Source: Ignavibacteria bacterium
GTDB taxonomy: Bacteria; Bacteroidota; Ignavibacteria; Ignavibacteriales; Melioribacteraceae
NCBI GenBank assembly: GCA_009773205.1
Contig: WPAE01000003.1
Location: forward strand, 1-64,000
Length of the DNA stretch: 64,000 nt
Reading direction: 5' to 3'
Shown: one piece after another, positions 7,903 through 15,247 of the stretch
Layout: each line of letters starts with the position of its first letter
How positions within the stretch are numbered: position 1 is the stretch's first letter
Position numbers and translations under genes: made by a program
Notes under the pieces: generated by a model
What the model was told of the DNA's origin: nothing
Seen by the model: only the letters and a program-made list of their open reading frames with translations
The model's database searches: none

Positions 7903-9650
7903 ACAACAAAATGAGCGAATTAATTTTCTTGAAAATTAATTTTGGTGAAACATATATTGGGAAAGCGGCAAAGAAAGTAGTGACTGGCATTTTAACCAAA
8001 ATACTTTATCTAAACAGAATCGAAAACTTTATAAAAGCGAATGAACATCTGGATGAGAAACAGTTTATTGGACATTTATTTGATGATCTAAATTTTTCTT
8101 ATTTGATTTCTAGTAGAGACTTTGAAAAAATTCCTTCGCATGGAAAAATTATATGTGTTGCAAACCATCCAATTGGCAGTCTTGATGCACTTTCAATACT
8201 TAAAGCTGTGCTTGAAATCAGAAAAGATGTAAAAGTTGTTGCTAACGAAGTATTGAGTAATATTGAGCAGCTAAGAACAATGTTTATTCCACTAAAACTA
8301 GATTCCAAGCACGCACAGAAGAATGCTATTCTGGCTGTTCAGAAGGCGCTTCACAATGAACAAATGGTTATCATCTTTCCTGCTGCAACAGTATCAAGGC
8401 TTAATGGAATTAAGATAACCGATTCCAGATGGCATAAAGGTGCAGTCCATTTTGCCAAAAGATTTTCGGCGCCAATTCTGCCTGTATTTATTGAAGCGAG
8501 AAACTCTTTTCTGTTTTATTTTACTTCTATTGTTAGCAAAAAATTATCTACATTTTTGCTGGCTCACGAGCTTTTTAACAAAAGAAATAAAACTATTCAA
8601 TTAAAAATTGGGGATGTAATTCCTGCCAAAGTATTCACAGCCTCGATCATTGATGAGAATTATCAAACGATGCTGCTGAGGAAACATGTTTATCTTCTAG
8701 GCAAAAATAGAAAAGGAATTTATTCGACAGAGAAGAATGTGATTCACCCTGTGGACCGCAAAGCTATTAAACTTGAACTTGCAAGTTCCCGGCTGCTTGG
8801 AATAACACATAACAATATGAAAATTTATTTAACTACCAAAATCGAATCCCCCCAGACCGTAAATGAAATTGCAAGACTAAGAGAATTAACATTTAGAAAA
8901 GTTGGTGAAGGTACCGGAAGAAAATTAGACATTGATAAGTTTGATTCTCATTATTCGCATTTAGTAGTTTGGGATGAAAATGAACTTGAGATAATTGGGG
9001 CTTACAGAATTGGTTCGGGTAATTATATTATGGATAAAATTGGTGAAAACGGATTTTATACCTCTACACTTTTTAATTTTAGTAAAGATTTTAGTTCCGG
9101 TTATTTAAAAGACTCAATTGAACTTGGAAGAAGCTTTGTTCAAAGCAAATATTGGAACTCTAACGCCTTGAATTATCTTTGGCAGGGGATTGGGGCGTAT
9201 TTACAACACTATCCATCCGTAAGATATTTGTTTGGCGGCGTTAGTATAAGCAATAATTATCCTAATTCTGCAAAAGAAATGATTATAACATACTTTAACA
9301 AATGGTATGGTTACAATAACGGGTTGGTAGAATCTAAAAGAAAGTTTGTTATGTCTGAAGCTACTCACGCCGAGTATTTTAGTATGTTTGTTGGCGAGAG
9401 TGCAAAAGATGATTATAGAATTCTGAAGACTATGTTAAAACCATTAGGATTTAAAGTTCCAGTTTTATATAAACATTATTCGGAATTATGCGAAGCTGGC
9501 GGAGTTAAGTTTCTTGATTTCGGTATTGACCCCGATTTTGAAAATTGTGTAGATGGATTAATTCTTGTTGACATAAGTTTAATCAAGGAAGAAAAAAAAC
9601 AAAAGTTTATTGCTTCAAATTCTTTTTCAATATTAAGAGCTACGGCTTAA
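7899..9650 (+). CDS. olsF: bifunctional acyltransferase, OlsF-like ornithine lipid synthase
   Basis: 583 residues with two fused acyltransferase domains. The N-terminal part (about 75-260) is a PlsC-like lysophospholipid acyltransferase domain, with the His/Asp motif in NHPIGSLDAL and a later FPAATVSR block. The C-terminal part (about 310-540) is the GNAT-like domain of OlsB-type proteins, with LRELTFRKVGEGTG, ELGRSFVQSKYW and YLFGGVSISNNYP. This order matches OlsF, in which the GNAT half N-acylates ornithine and the PlsC half adds the second acyl chain. Ornithine lipids contain no phosphorus and replace phospholipids during phosphate starvation in several bacteria, which fits the Pho-type promoter. 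Substrate is inferred; another amino acid is possible. Confidence 0.72.
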   Translation: MNNKMSELIFLKINFGETYIGKAAKKVVTGILTKILYLNRIENFIKANEHLDEKQFIGHLFDDLNFSYLISSRDFEKIPSHGKIICVANHPIGSLDALSILKAVLEIRKDVKVVANEVLSNIEQLRTMFIPLKLDSKHAQKNAILAVQKALHNEQMVIIFPAATVSRLNGIKITDSRWHKGAVHFAKRFSAPILPVFIEARNSFLFYFTSIVSKKLSTFLLAHELFNKRNKTIQLKIGDVIPAKVFTASIIDENYQTMLLRKHVYLLGKNRKGIYSTEKNVIHPVDRKAIKLELASSRLLGITHNNMKIYLTTKIESPQTVNEIARLRELTFRKVGEGTGRKLDIDKFDSHYSHLVVWDENELEIIGAYRIGSGNYIMDKIGENGFYTSTLFNFSKDFSSGYLKDSIELGRSFVQSKYWNSNALNYLWQGIGAYLQHYPSVRYLFGGVSISNNYPNSAKEMIITYFNKWYGYNNGLVESKRKFVMSEATHAEYFSMFVGESAKDDYRILKTMLKPLGFKVPVLYKHYSELCEAGGVKFLDFGIDPDFENCVDGLILVDISLIKEEKKQKFIASNSFSILRATA

Positions 9651-9807
9651 GCTTTTAAAAAAATTATTACTGCCCACCAAAAAGTTCGTATGAAAAAGCA
9701 AATTTAATTAGCTGAATACTTCCTGCTTGCTGTAGCCAGTAGTAAACAAAGTATAAATAGAAGCGCCTGTCGAAGTAATTTTGCCATAATATTCCCATTG
9801 TTATAAT

Positions 9808-10065
9808 GGGCGCCTCTAAAAACTTTTGTTTTAACCCAAATTTTCCATTAGGAAAACCTGCCTGCGGTAGGCAGGTTTGCCATACGGGCCGACAAGCCCG
9901 CCTGCTACGGGCCGACAAGCATTAAGCCATTTATAGTAAATAACTTATGTAAGATTTTTAATTTATAAAGACAATTAAAATCTTACCATGCTTGTCGGGG
10001 TTAACCCCGTCCCGATTTTCGGGACGGAAAGCCCACAAAGGAAATTGATATTTTTAGAAGCGCCC
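9808..10065. mobile_element. mini-element A, composite copy carrying element B
   Basis: Begins with GGGCGCCTCTAAAAA and ends with TTTTTAGAAGCGCCC, near-perfect terminal inverted repeats. It is flanked by a 4 bp direct repeat TAAT (9804-9807 and 10066-10069). Inside, the left arm of A runs to TTTTAA at 9834, then element B sequence follows, then the right arm of A (GAAAGCCCACAAAGG...). Intact outer ends and their own target duplication show that the loaded element moved as a unit. No open reading frame. Confidence 0.82.
9835..10015. repeat. mini-element B nested in element A
   Basis: Starts CCCAAATTTTCCATTAGG, as do the copies at 10076 and (reverse strand) 59286. It also contains CGACAAGCATTAAG, ATTTATAGTAAATAACTTA and CTTGTCGGGGTTAACCCCG in the same order. 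It follows TTTAA (9830-9834), the 5 bp that reappears on the other side of the B copy at the window start. The right end of B is missing here. Confidence 0.75.
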
Positions 10066-10075
10066 TAATATTAAG

Positions 10076-10323
10076 CCCAAATTTTCATTAGGAAAGGACC
10101 GCCAAGTCCGCCAAACCATCCATAAAACGGCGGACAAGCCCGCCTGCTGCAGGCATTAAATCATTTATGAGCCTACTCTATAAAGCCATGATCATTATTA
10201 AAAAATTTTGTTTTCGACTTTAAATCGTAACCAGATATTGTCAAAATGACCTTTCCTGCCCGCTATGTTTGGTCTAAAGAGGCATGCGGGTTAGATTCGG
10301 CTCATTTATAGTAAATAGCTTAT
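10076..10323. repeat. mini-element B, copy interrupted by element C
   Basis: CCCAAATTTTCATTAGG begins at 10076 and the B-type core CATTAAATCATTTAT ... AGTAAATAGCTTA continues after an insertion at 10169-10303. The other B copies (about 9930 and 59240) show the uninterrupted CATTTATAGTAAATA, so they serve as empty-site controls for element C. Confidence 0.72.
10169..10303. mobile_element. mini-element C, 135 bp form
   Basis: Begins GAGCCTACTCTATAAAGCC and ends GCGGGTTAGATTCGGCTC. The ends are imperfect inverted repeats (10 of the first 12 bases match). It is flanked by 6 bp direct repeats ATTTAT (10163-10168, 10304-10309). The target is mini-element B, whose uninterrupted copies carry a single ATTTAT. 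No coding potential. Confidence 0.82.
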
Positions 10324-10337
10324 GAGCATCTCTAATA

Positions 10338-10380
10338 ACTGTCATTCTGAATCCGCTTTAGCGGATGAAGGATCTTCGTT
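10338..10380. repeat. short hairpin repeat
   Basis: GTCATTCTGAATCCGCTTTAGCGGAT... forms an ATCCGCT/AGCGGAT stem, followed by GAAGGATCT. It resembles dispersed palindromes found in many genomes of this group. No second copy is in this window, so the repeat status rests on general knowledge. Confidence 0.4.
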
Positions 10381-10620
10381 TAGCTTTTAGAAAGAAAAAT
10401 GGAGATTCTTCCCGCAAGGCAGGGCTTGTCAGAGTTCGGCATCCCGATTTGCTACAAAATCGGGACAGTTTCTAATCAATTCTTTTTGTTAAAGCCCCTT
10501 CTGCCTAAGGAAGGGAATTTTATTATGGTTGTGTGGCACTGTTGCAATGTCGGAGATAATTGCATTGCACTTACTCACAACAACAAATGGCTCTTTAACA
10601 CGCGCAAGTGTTAAGAACTG

Positions 10621-11523
10621 TTAACCAACTAACTTTTGAGAATTTCTGAATTTGCGCATCTTAGTTAGGTTTTTCATTTCCTCTGTGTATACTTTTTTTT
10701 TGCCGTCGCCCAGTGCTTTTTCAATGTCTCTTATATTTTTAACAAGCTGAAACATTCCATTCACTTCAACAGACGCAGCCTGATCAGTTCCCCACATAGC
10801 CCTATCAAGTGTAATATGTCTTTCCACAAAGGCTGCTCCTAACGCTACAGCTGCTAATGTGGGCGCAAGTCCTGTTTCATGACCGCTGTATCCGATAGGG
10901 ATGTTGGGGTACAGCTTCTTATAAGTCTCAATCATCTTTAGATTTAATTCATTTTCTTTGCATGGATAACTAGAAGTTGACTGAGCAAGAAGTAAATTTT
11001 TTTCCCCAAGCGTATTTACTGCTACTCCTATTTCTTCCATTGTGGACATACCGGTTGAAAGCATTACAGGTTTATTTGTTGATTTGATCTTAATAAGCAA
11101 ATCTTCGTCTGTTAAAGTAGCCGAAGCTATTTTGTAGGCAATCGGATTGAACTGTTCAATAAACTCAACTGACTCCTCATCCCACGCAGAAACAAACCAG
11201 TCTATTCCTTTATGTTTGCAATACTCATCTATCTGCTCATATTCGGAAAAACCAAACTCAATCTTATGCTTGTATTCAAGATAAGTGATTCTTCCCCAAG
11301 GAGTGTCTCTTTCCATTTTCCACTGGTCTTGAGGAACACATAGCTCTGGAGTTCTCTTTTGAAACTTTACAGCATCGCAGCCGGAAAATACGGCCCCATC
11401 AATTAATTTTTTTGCTAAAGCAAGAGAACCATTGTGATTAATTCCAACTTCGGCAATAACATATACAGGTTCATCTTGACCTATGAACCTTGACCCTACT
11501 TTTACTTTTGCACTCATAACCAT
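10621..11523 (-). CDS. N-acetylneuraminate synthase family protein (NeuB-like), lacking a SAF domain
   Basis: The 300 residues form a NeuB-type barrel that condenses phosphoenolpyruvate with an amino sugar: YVIAEVGINHNGS, CDAVKFQKRTPE, YKIASATLTDEDLL, PVMLSTGMST, QSTSSYP, IGYSGHETG and VERHITLD. It ends about 40 residues after the barrel (EEMKNLTKMRKFRNSQKLVG), without the C-terminal antifreeze-like SAF domain of full NeuB (about 345 residues). No other sialic-acid-like sugar genes are beside it, so the exact product is unknown. It has its own Pho-type promoter on the minus strand and is divergent from a metallophosphoesterase. Confidence 0.85.
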   Translation of the reverse strand: MVMSAKVKVGSRFIGQDEPVYVIAEVGINHNGSLALAKKLIDGAVFSGCDAVKFQKRTPELCVPQDQWKMERDTPWGRITYLEYKHKIEFGFSEYEQIDEYCKHKGIDWFVSAWDEESVEFIEQFNPIAYKIASATLTDEDLLIKIKSTNKPVMLSTGMSTMEEIGVAVNTLGEKNLLLAQSTSSYPCKENELNLKMIETYKKLYPNIPIGYSGHETGLAPTLAAVALGAAFVERHITLDRAMWGTDQAASVEVNGMFQLVKNIRDIEKALGDGKKKVYTEEMKNLTKMRKFRNSQKLVG

Positions 11524-11539
11524 CTCCTTGTTTGCAAAG

Positions 11540-11595
11540 CAAATATCGTATCAGAGTGTTATCTCACAATTAATCTATCGTTAATAAATTGTTAA
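11540..11595 (-). promoter_or_regulatory. Pho-box-like promoter 3, before the NeuB-like gene
   Basis: On the minus strand: TTAAC (11595-11591), TTAAC (11584-11580), TTAAT (11573-11569), ATAAC (11562-11558), at exact 11 bp steps. Ten bases later comes GATATTTG (11547-11540), one mismatch from TAnnTTTG. The ATG is at 11523, 35 bases after the last unit. Confidence 0.7.
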
Positions 11596-11611
11596 AAGTG
11601 ATTTGGTTTTA

Positions 11612-11667
11612 TTTATTGTTTGTTAATCTTGTCTTAATAATCTGATAACATTGCAAAACTAAATTTT
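11612..11667 (+). promoter_or_regulatory. Pho-box-like promoter 4, before the metallophosphoesterase
   Basis: Units TTTAT (11612), TTAAT (11623), TTAAT (11634) and ATAAC (11645) are at 11 bp steps, followed by 10 bases and TAAATTTT (11660-11667), one mismatch from TAnnTTTG. The ATG is at 11689, 40 bases after the last unit. It lies back to back with promoter 3 and 16 bases from it. Confidence 0.68.
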
Positions 11668-11688
11668 CTTATACTTTTTTGAGAAGCC

Positions 11689-12594
11689 ATGAGAATTGCA
11701 CATTTTTCAGATTTGCATTTATGCTCGAATTTCAAAAAGAGCAATAGAAATAAGATTAAAGAGGTTCTTGATCATGCTCTAGAAAACGGAGCTCAACATT
11801 TTGTGTTTACAGGTGATATTACCGATAATGCAGAAGAAAGAGAATTCGTGTATTTCAGAGAACTTTTGCAGAGCTACAATTTGCTTAGCAGTGATAAATC
11901 TACAGTTATCATAGGAAATCACGATATTTTTGGCGGACCGCAGACAGCGCAGGATGTTGCTAATTTTCCTTTTAAATGTCTCAATATAAACTATCAGGAG
12001 AGGGTCTCTAAGTTCGTTTCTTACTTTCGCGAACTTTTTGAAAACACAATTCATCCGCACGAAGAAATATACTTCCCATTTGCCAAAGAGCTAAAGAGCG
12101 TTGTATTAGTTGGATTAAATTCTATTGATGAATATTCTCCTTTCAAAAATCCATTTGCTTCCAACGGAAAAATTGGTAAAATTCAAAGAAGAATTGTTGA
12201 GAACCTTCTATTACTTCCAAAGTTCAAGGATAAGCTGAAGATTGTTTTAGTTCATCACCACTTTTATCATAAATCTGATATATCCAAAAGTTCGGAAAGC
12301 AGTTTATGGAGTAAAATAGAAAGCTTTACAATGAAACTCAGGGGTAAAAAGAAATTGATAAACTTATTTGAAGCGAACGATGTAAGTATTGTATTGCATG
12401 GTCACAGTCACGAAATGTGCGAATATTTCCGTAAGAAAATAAGATTTGTGAACGCAGGTGCCTCTATGGAAGGTAATGAACCATCATACTTCTTGATTGA
12501 TGCATTTCCTTTTGATGTAAGTGTGAGTTTACAAAAATTTTCTGTAGCAAAAGAAAAATTTGCTGAAGCGGAAATTGCCTCCATAGCTGTTTAG
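11689..12594 (+). CDS. calcineurin-like metallophosphoesterase
   Basis: 301 residues of the two-metal phosphoesterase family. All metal-binding blocks are present in order: IAHFSDLHLCS, FTGDITD, IIGNHD, LVHHHFYH and LHGHSH. There is no signal peptide or membrane segment, so it is probably cytosolic. The substrate (cyclic nucleotide, nucleotide or phospholipid headgroup) cannot be read from the sequence. The upstream Pho-type promoter suggests phosphate scavenging or turnover of phosphorylated compounds. Its stop overlaps the stop of the convergent PstS-like gene by 4 bases. Confidence 0.88.
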   Translation: MRIAHFSDLHLCSNFKKSNRNKIKEVLDHALENGAQHFVFTGDITDNAEEREFVYFRELLQSYNLLSSDKSTVIIGNHDIFGGPQTAQDVANFPFKCLNINYQERVSKFVSYFRELFENTIHPHEEIYFPFAKELKSVVLVGLNSIDEYSPFKNPFASNGKIGKIQRRIVENLLLLPKFKDKLKIVLVHHHFYHKSDISKSSESSLWSKIESFTMKLRGKKKLINLFEANDVSIVLHGHSHEMCEYFRKKIRFVNAGASMEGNEPSYFLIDAFPFDVSVSLQKFSVAKEKFAEAEIASIAV

Positions 12595-13424
12595 TCTAGT
12601 GAGTAATTAAACAAAGCGTAAAATCCTTCTTCTTCAATAATGTTTTGTCCTTTAGGGCTCAAAACCCAGTTAATAAATTTTTTAATTTCGTCTTCAGGCT
12701 GCTTCAAAGTGTACAAGTGCAAATATCTCGAAAGTGGATAATAGCCTCGTAGTACGTTTGTACTGTCGGGAGAAATATTTTCGATAGACACTATTTTGCA
12801 ATTAGAATTTTTTACGAAACCAGAAAAAGTTATCGAGTAAATATCGTTTGCAACTGCTTGCTGCAGGCTTTCGTTTGAATTAAACTGCTTTGATGAACTA
12901 ACGAACTGCTCATTTTCTAAAACTAATTTCTGAAAAAGCTGCAGTGTGCCGGATGTGCCGTTTCTTAGGTAAACATTTATGGGGTTATCTATCCATCCAA
13001 GCTCGTTCCAATTGGTAATTTGCCCTAAGAAAATTTTCTTTATCTCTTGTATTGTTAGAGATTCAAGAGGATTATCTCTATTTACATAAATGCAAAGAGC
13101 GTCTTTTGCTATTGAAGTGGAAACGCCTATTGACCCGTATTTATCCGAAACTAATTTAATTTCCTCTGGCTCTAAGTTTCTTGAAGCAGTTGAAATCATT
13201 ATTTCGTTTGCAACTAATGCTTTAAATCCTGCTGCAGTTCCTCCAGCTTCAACTACAAAATTTATTTTGGGATTTTCCTTTGAATACTCTAATGCTAATC
13301 TATTTGTTAGAATAAGCATCGTTTCCGACCCTTTAATTTTAATCACTACTTTATCGTTATAAAGAAAAGTACATCCGCCTGCAATCATTAATGTTAGATA
13401 TAAGAAAAATTGTTTTCTTTTCAC
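12591..13424 (-). CDS. PstS-like phosphate-binding lipoprotein
   Basis: 277 residues. The N-terminus MKRKQFFLYLTLMIAGGC ends in a lipobox, so the protein is probably a lipid-anchored periplasmic protein. The rest is a PstS-type binding fold: IKGSETMLILTNRLA, GGTAAGFKALV, TASRNLEPEE, ITNWNELG and RNGTSGTLQLF. It is a paralogue of the protein at 19781-20614, which has the phosphate-loop sequence GGGSGTG where this one has GGTAAG, so its ligand could differ. The GTG start overlaps the M28 peptidase stop (GTGA), so the two are translated together. Confidence 0.87.
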   Translation of the reverse strand: MKRKQFFLYLTLMIAGGCTFLYNDKVVIKIKGSETMLILTNRLALEYSKENPKINFVVEAGGTAAGFKALVANEIMISTASRNLEPEEIKLVSDKYGSIGVSTSIAKDALCIYVNRDNPLESLTIQEIKKIFLGQITNWNELGWIDNPINVYLRNGTSGTLQLFQKLVLENEQFVSSSKQFNSNESLQQAVANDIYSITFSGFVKNSNCKIVSIENISPDSTNVLRGYYPLSRYLHLYTLKQPEDEIKKFINWVLSPKGQNIIEEEGFYALFNYSLD

Positions 13425-15064
13425 TTTAATCTCTTTTGAGAAAGTATTCTAGCATATCTAAAAGGTGAATTAAAATTCCATTCCGGTTTATTCTCTGAGT
13501 TTACAAGTTCATCAATCACGCCAAAAATAAAATCTATGTGTTGTTTTACTGCATCATAATTTATTGTCTGTGTCAGGTCATCAAAAGGAGAGTGATAAAT
13601 GTTTCTTGCAAACTCAATCAACTTCGCGATACCTTCTTCGCTGCTGATATTTTCGTAATCTGTTCCTTCCGTAATTAGAATAGAAGGTATGCCGGCTTTG
13701 GCAAATGAAAATTGATCTGATTTTGCGAATGAATTTTCTCTCTTAAATTTTTCTGAAATTTCAGTTCGCTTAAGTCCTCGTATTTCTGCTGCATTATTTA
13801 CAAAACTTTGAATACTGGAAAACTCTGCTCCGAGAGCCACGTACGATTTGAATCTGTCATAAGAAGCTATACCATCTATGTTTATGTTAGCAACAGTTTT
13901 GTAAAGAGGAAGAATTGGATTTTGTATATAATACTCAGACCCAAGCAAACCGTACTCTTCCGCAGTAAGCAGAAGGAAAATAATTGAGCGTCTTTTATAA
14001 TAAGCTGTATCCGAAAACACTCGTGCAATTTCTAATAGTGCAGATACTCCGGCAGCATTATCAAATACGCCATTATAAATTGAATCACCTTTTACAGCCG
14101 TGCCAATTCCAAGATGATCGTAGTGTGCGCTTACAATAACATAAGTGTCTTTGTGATTTGCATCATCACCTTCAACTATCCCAATAATATTTGGGCTTAC
14201 AAAATCTCTTTGCTTAAAACTGCCTTGAAAAGTTAGAAGTCCGTTCAGCGGGAATGATTTCACTCTAGTGCTACTTTGCATTTCTAAAAGTTCATTCAGT
14301 GTGTAACCGCTTCCGGTAAAAAGCAGTCCGGCAATTTGAGGATTAATTATAATATCGAAATTAGTTGAAGGTGAAGTTGCTAAGGTTAAATTCTCGAAAG
14401 AAAAATCATGCACGGCTTTTTCCCAATCATCACTTTTTATATTTGAGTAAAGTGGAATTAAAATACTTCCTCTTGCGCCGCGTGAAAGAGCAATCCTCTG
14501 CTTGGATTCCGGTAAACTATATATTGAAGGTAAAGCTCCATTAAAATAATCTGGGTCTTCAGAGTATGGCTCCCCATCTAAGAAAACAACAATTTTTCCT
14601 TCTACATCTAAATCATGATAATCATTATAATCAAATTCCGGCGCAGAAATTCCATATCCTGCAAAAACCATTGGTGTTTCATTCGGAATAAATACAGGGT
14701 TGTTGGTATTATACATTAAGAAATCTTCTTTTAATCTGAACCCGATTGCTTCGCTTCCAAAACGGATGTTCAGCTTCGAATTGTAAAGCGCTTTACTTCC
14801 ATGGAAAGGAATGTGTTGATAATATTTTGTCTTGCTGCTAAACTGCTTTAGATGAATCTTTGCAAATTCATTTGCTAAGTATTTAGCCGCAAGATTTCCG
14901 CCGGGCGTTCCGGGCGCTCTTCCTTCTAAACTATCGCTGCCAAGTTTACTTAGATGTTGAGTAAATAGTTTCATATCGAACATGCTGGTTTTAAGTGCTT
15001 CTTGAGCATGCAGATAATAAAAAGCACCTAAGAGAGCTATTAGTATTTGTATAATTGCTTTCAC
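13421..15064 (-). CDS. M28 family zinc peptidase, secreted
   Basis: Exported aminopeptidase-like enzyme. Metal and catalytic blocks are visible: VSAHYDHLG, YNGVFDNAAGVSALLEIAR, LLTAEEYGLLGSEYY and ILITEGTDYEN. A PA-type insert (about residues 120-300, with FAGYGISAPEFDYNDY and GKIVVFLDGEP) lies before the catalytic part. I choose the GTG at 15064 because it opens a clean signal peptide (MKAIIQILIALLGAFYYLHA) with a GGAAG ribosome site. The longer frame to 15163 begins with TTG inside the Pho-type promoter of the neighbouring gene. About 547 residues. It is co-translated with the PstS-like lipoprotein. Confidence 0.87.
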   Translation of the reverse strand: MKAIIQILIALLGAFYYLHAQEALKTSMFDMKLFTQHLSKLGSDSLEGRAPGTPGGNLAAKYLANEFAKIHLKQFSSKTKYYQHIPFHGSKALYNSKLNIRFGSEAIGFRLKEDFLMYNTNNPVFIPNETPMVFAGYGISAPEFDYNDYHDLDVEGKIVVFLDGEPYSEDPDYFNGALPSIYSLPESKQRIALSRGARGSILIPLYSNIKSDDWEKAVHDFSFENLTLATSPSTNFDIIINPQIAGLLFTGSGYTLNELLEMQSSTRVKSFPLNGLLTFQGSFKQRDFVSPNIIGIVEGDDANHKDTYVIVSAHYDHLGIGTAVKGDSIYNGVFDNAAGVSALLEIARVFSDTAYYKRRSIIFLLLTAEEYGLLGSEYYIQNPILPLYKTVANINIDGIASYDRFKSYVALGAEFSSIQSFVNNAAEIRGLKRTEISEKFKRENSFAKSDQFSFAKAGIPSILITEGTDYENISSEEGIAKLIEFARNIYHSPFDDLTQTINYDAVKQHIDFIFGVIDELVNSENKPEWNFNSPFRYARILSQKRLK

Positions 15065-15156
15065 AACTGTAGAACTTCCAAAGTCCTCATTTTTTGCATA
15101 ACAACTTATAAATGCTGAAAAAAACAAACAAACATCTTTTAACAAGATAATAAAAC

Positions 15157-15212
15157 TTAACAATTATTTAACGCAGCTTTAACTTTCTGTTAATACGCGA
15201 AATCTAAATTCG
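15157..15212 (+). promoter_or_regulatory. Pho-box-like promoter 5, before the TonB receptor
   Basis: The best of the five arrays: TTAAC (15157), TTAAC (15168), TTAAC (15179) and TTAAT (15190), exactly 11 bp apart. Ten bases later is TAAATTCG (15205-15212), one mismatch from TAnnTTTG. The ATG of the receptor gene is at 15248, giving the longest leader of the five (54 bases from the last unit). Confidence 0.75.
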
Positions 15213-15247
15213 CATCAGAAAAATTTAATAATAAGAGAGAGAAGTAA

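Larger units (their letters stand above)
9651..10620. other. gene-free repeat-rich region
   Basis: About 970 bases without a credible gene. It holds a composite of mini-elements A and B (9808-10065), a second B copy (10076-10323) interrupted by element C (10169-10303), and several hairpins. These include ACCTGCCT/AGGCAGGT near 9845-9868, ATCCGCT/AGCGGAT near 10350 and CCCGATTT/AAATCGGG near 10445-10463. The 71-codon open frame at 10399-10614 runs through these repeats and is not taken as a gene. Confidence 0.75.

Noticed and set aside
9667-9918. 83-codon frame on the minus strand
   Set aside because: It reads through hairpin repeats (TGCCTGCGGTAGGCAGG) and mini-element ends; the protein is low-complexity and repeat-derived.
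10399-10614. 71-codon frame on the plus strand
   Set aside because: Made of repeat and hairpin sequence next to the NeuB-like stop codon, no ribosome site, no recognisable protein.
15065-15156. Pho-type array for the M28 peptidase operon on the minus strand
   Set aside because: No minus-strand TTAAC/T pentamers at 11 bp steps occur between the array of the TonB receptor and the peptidase start.
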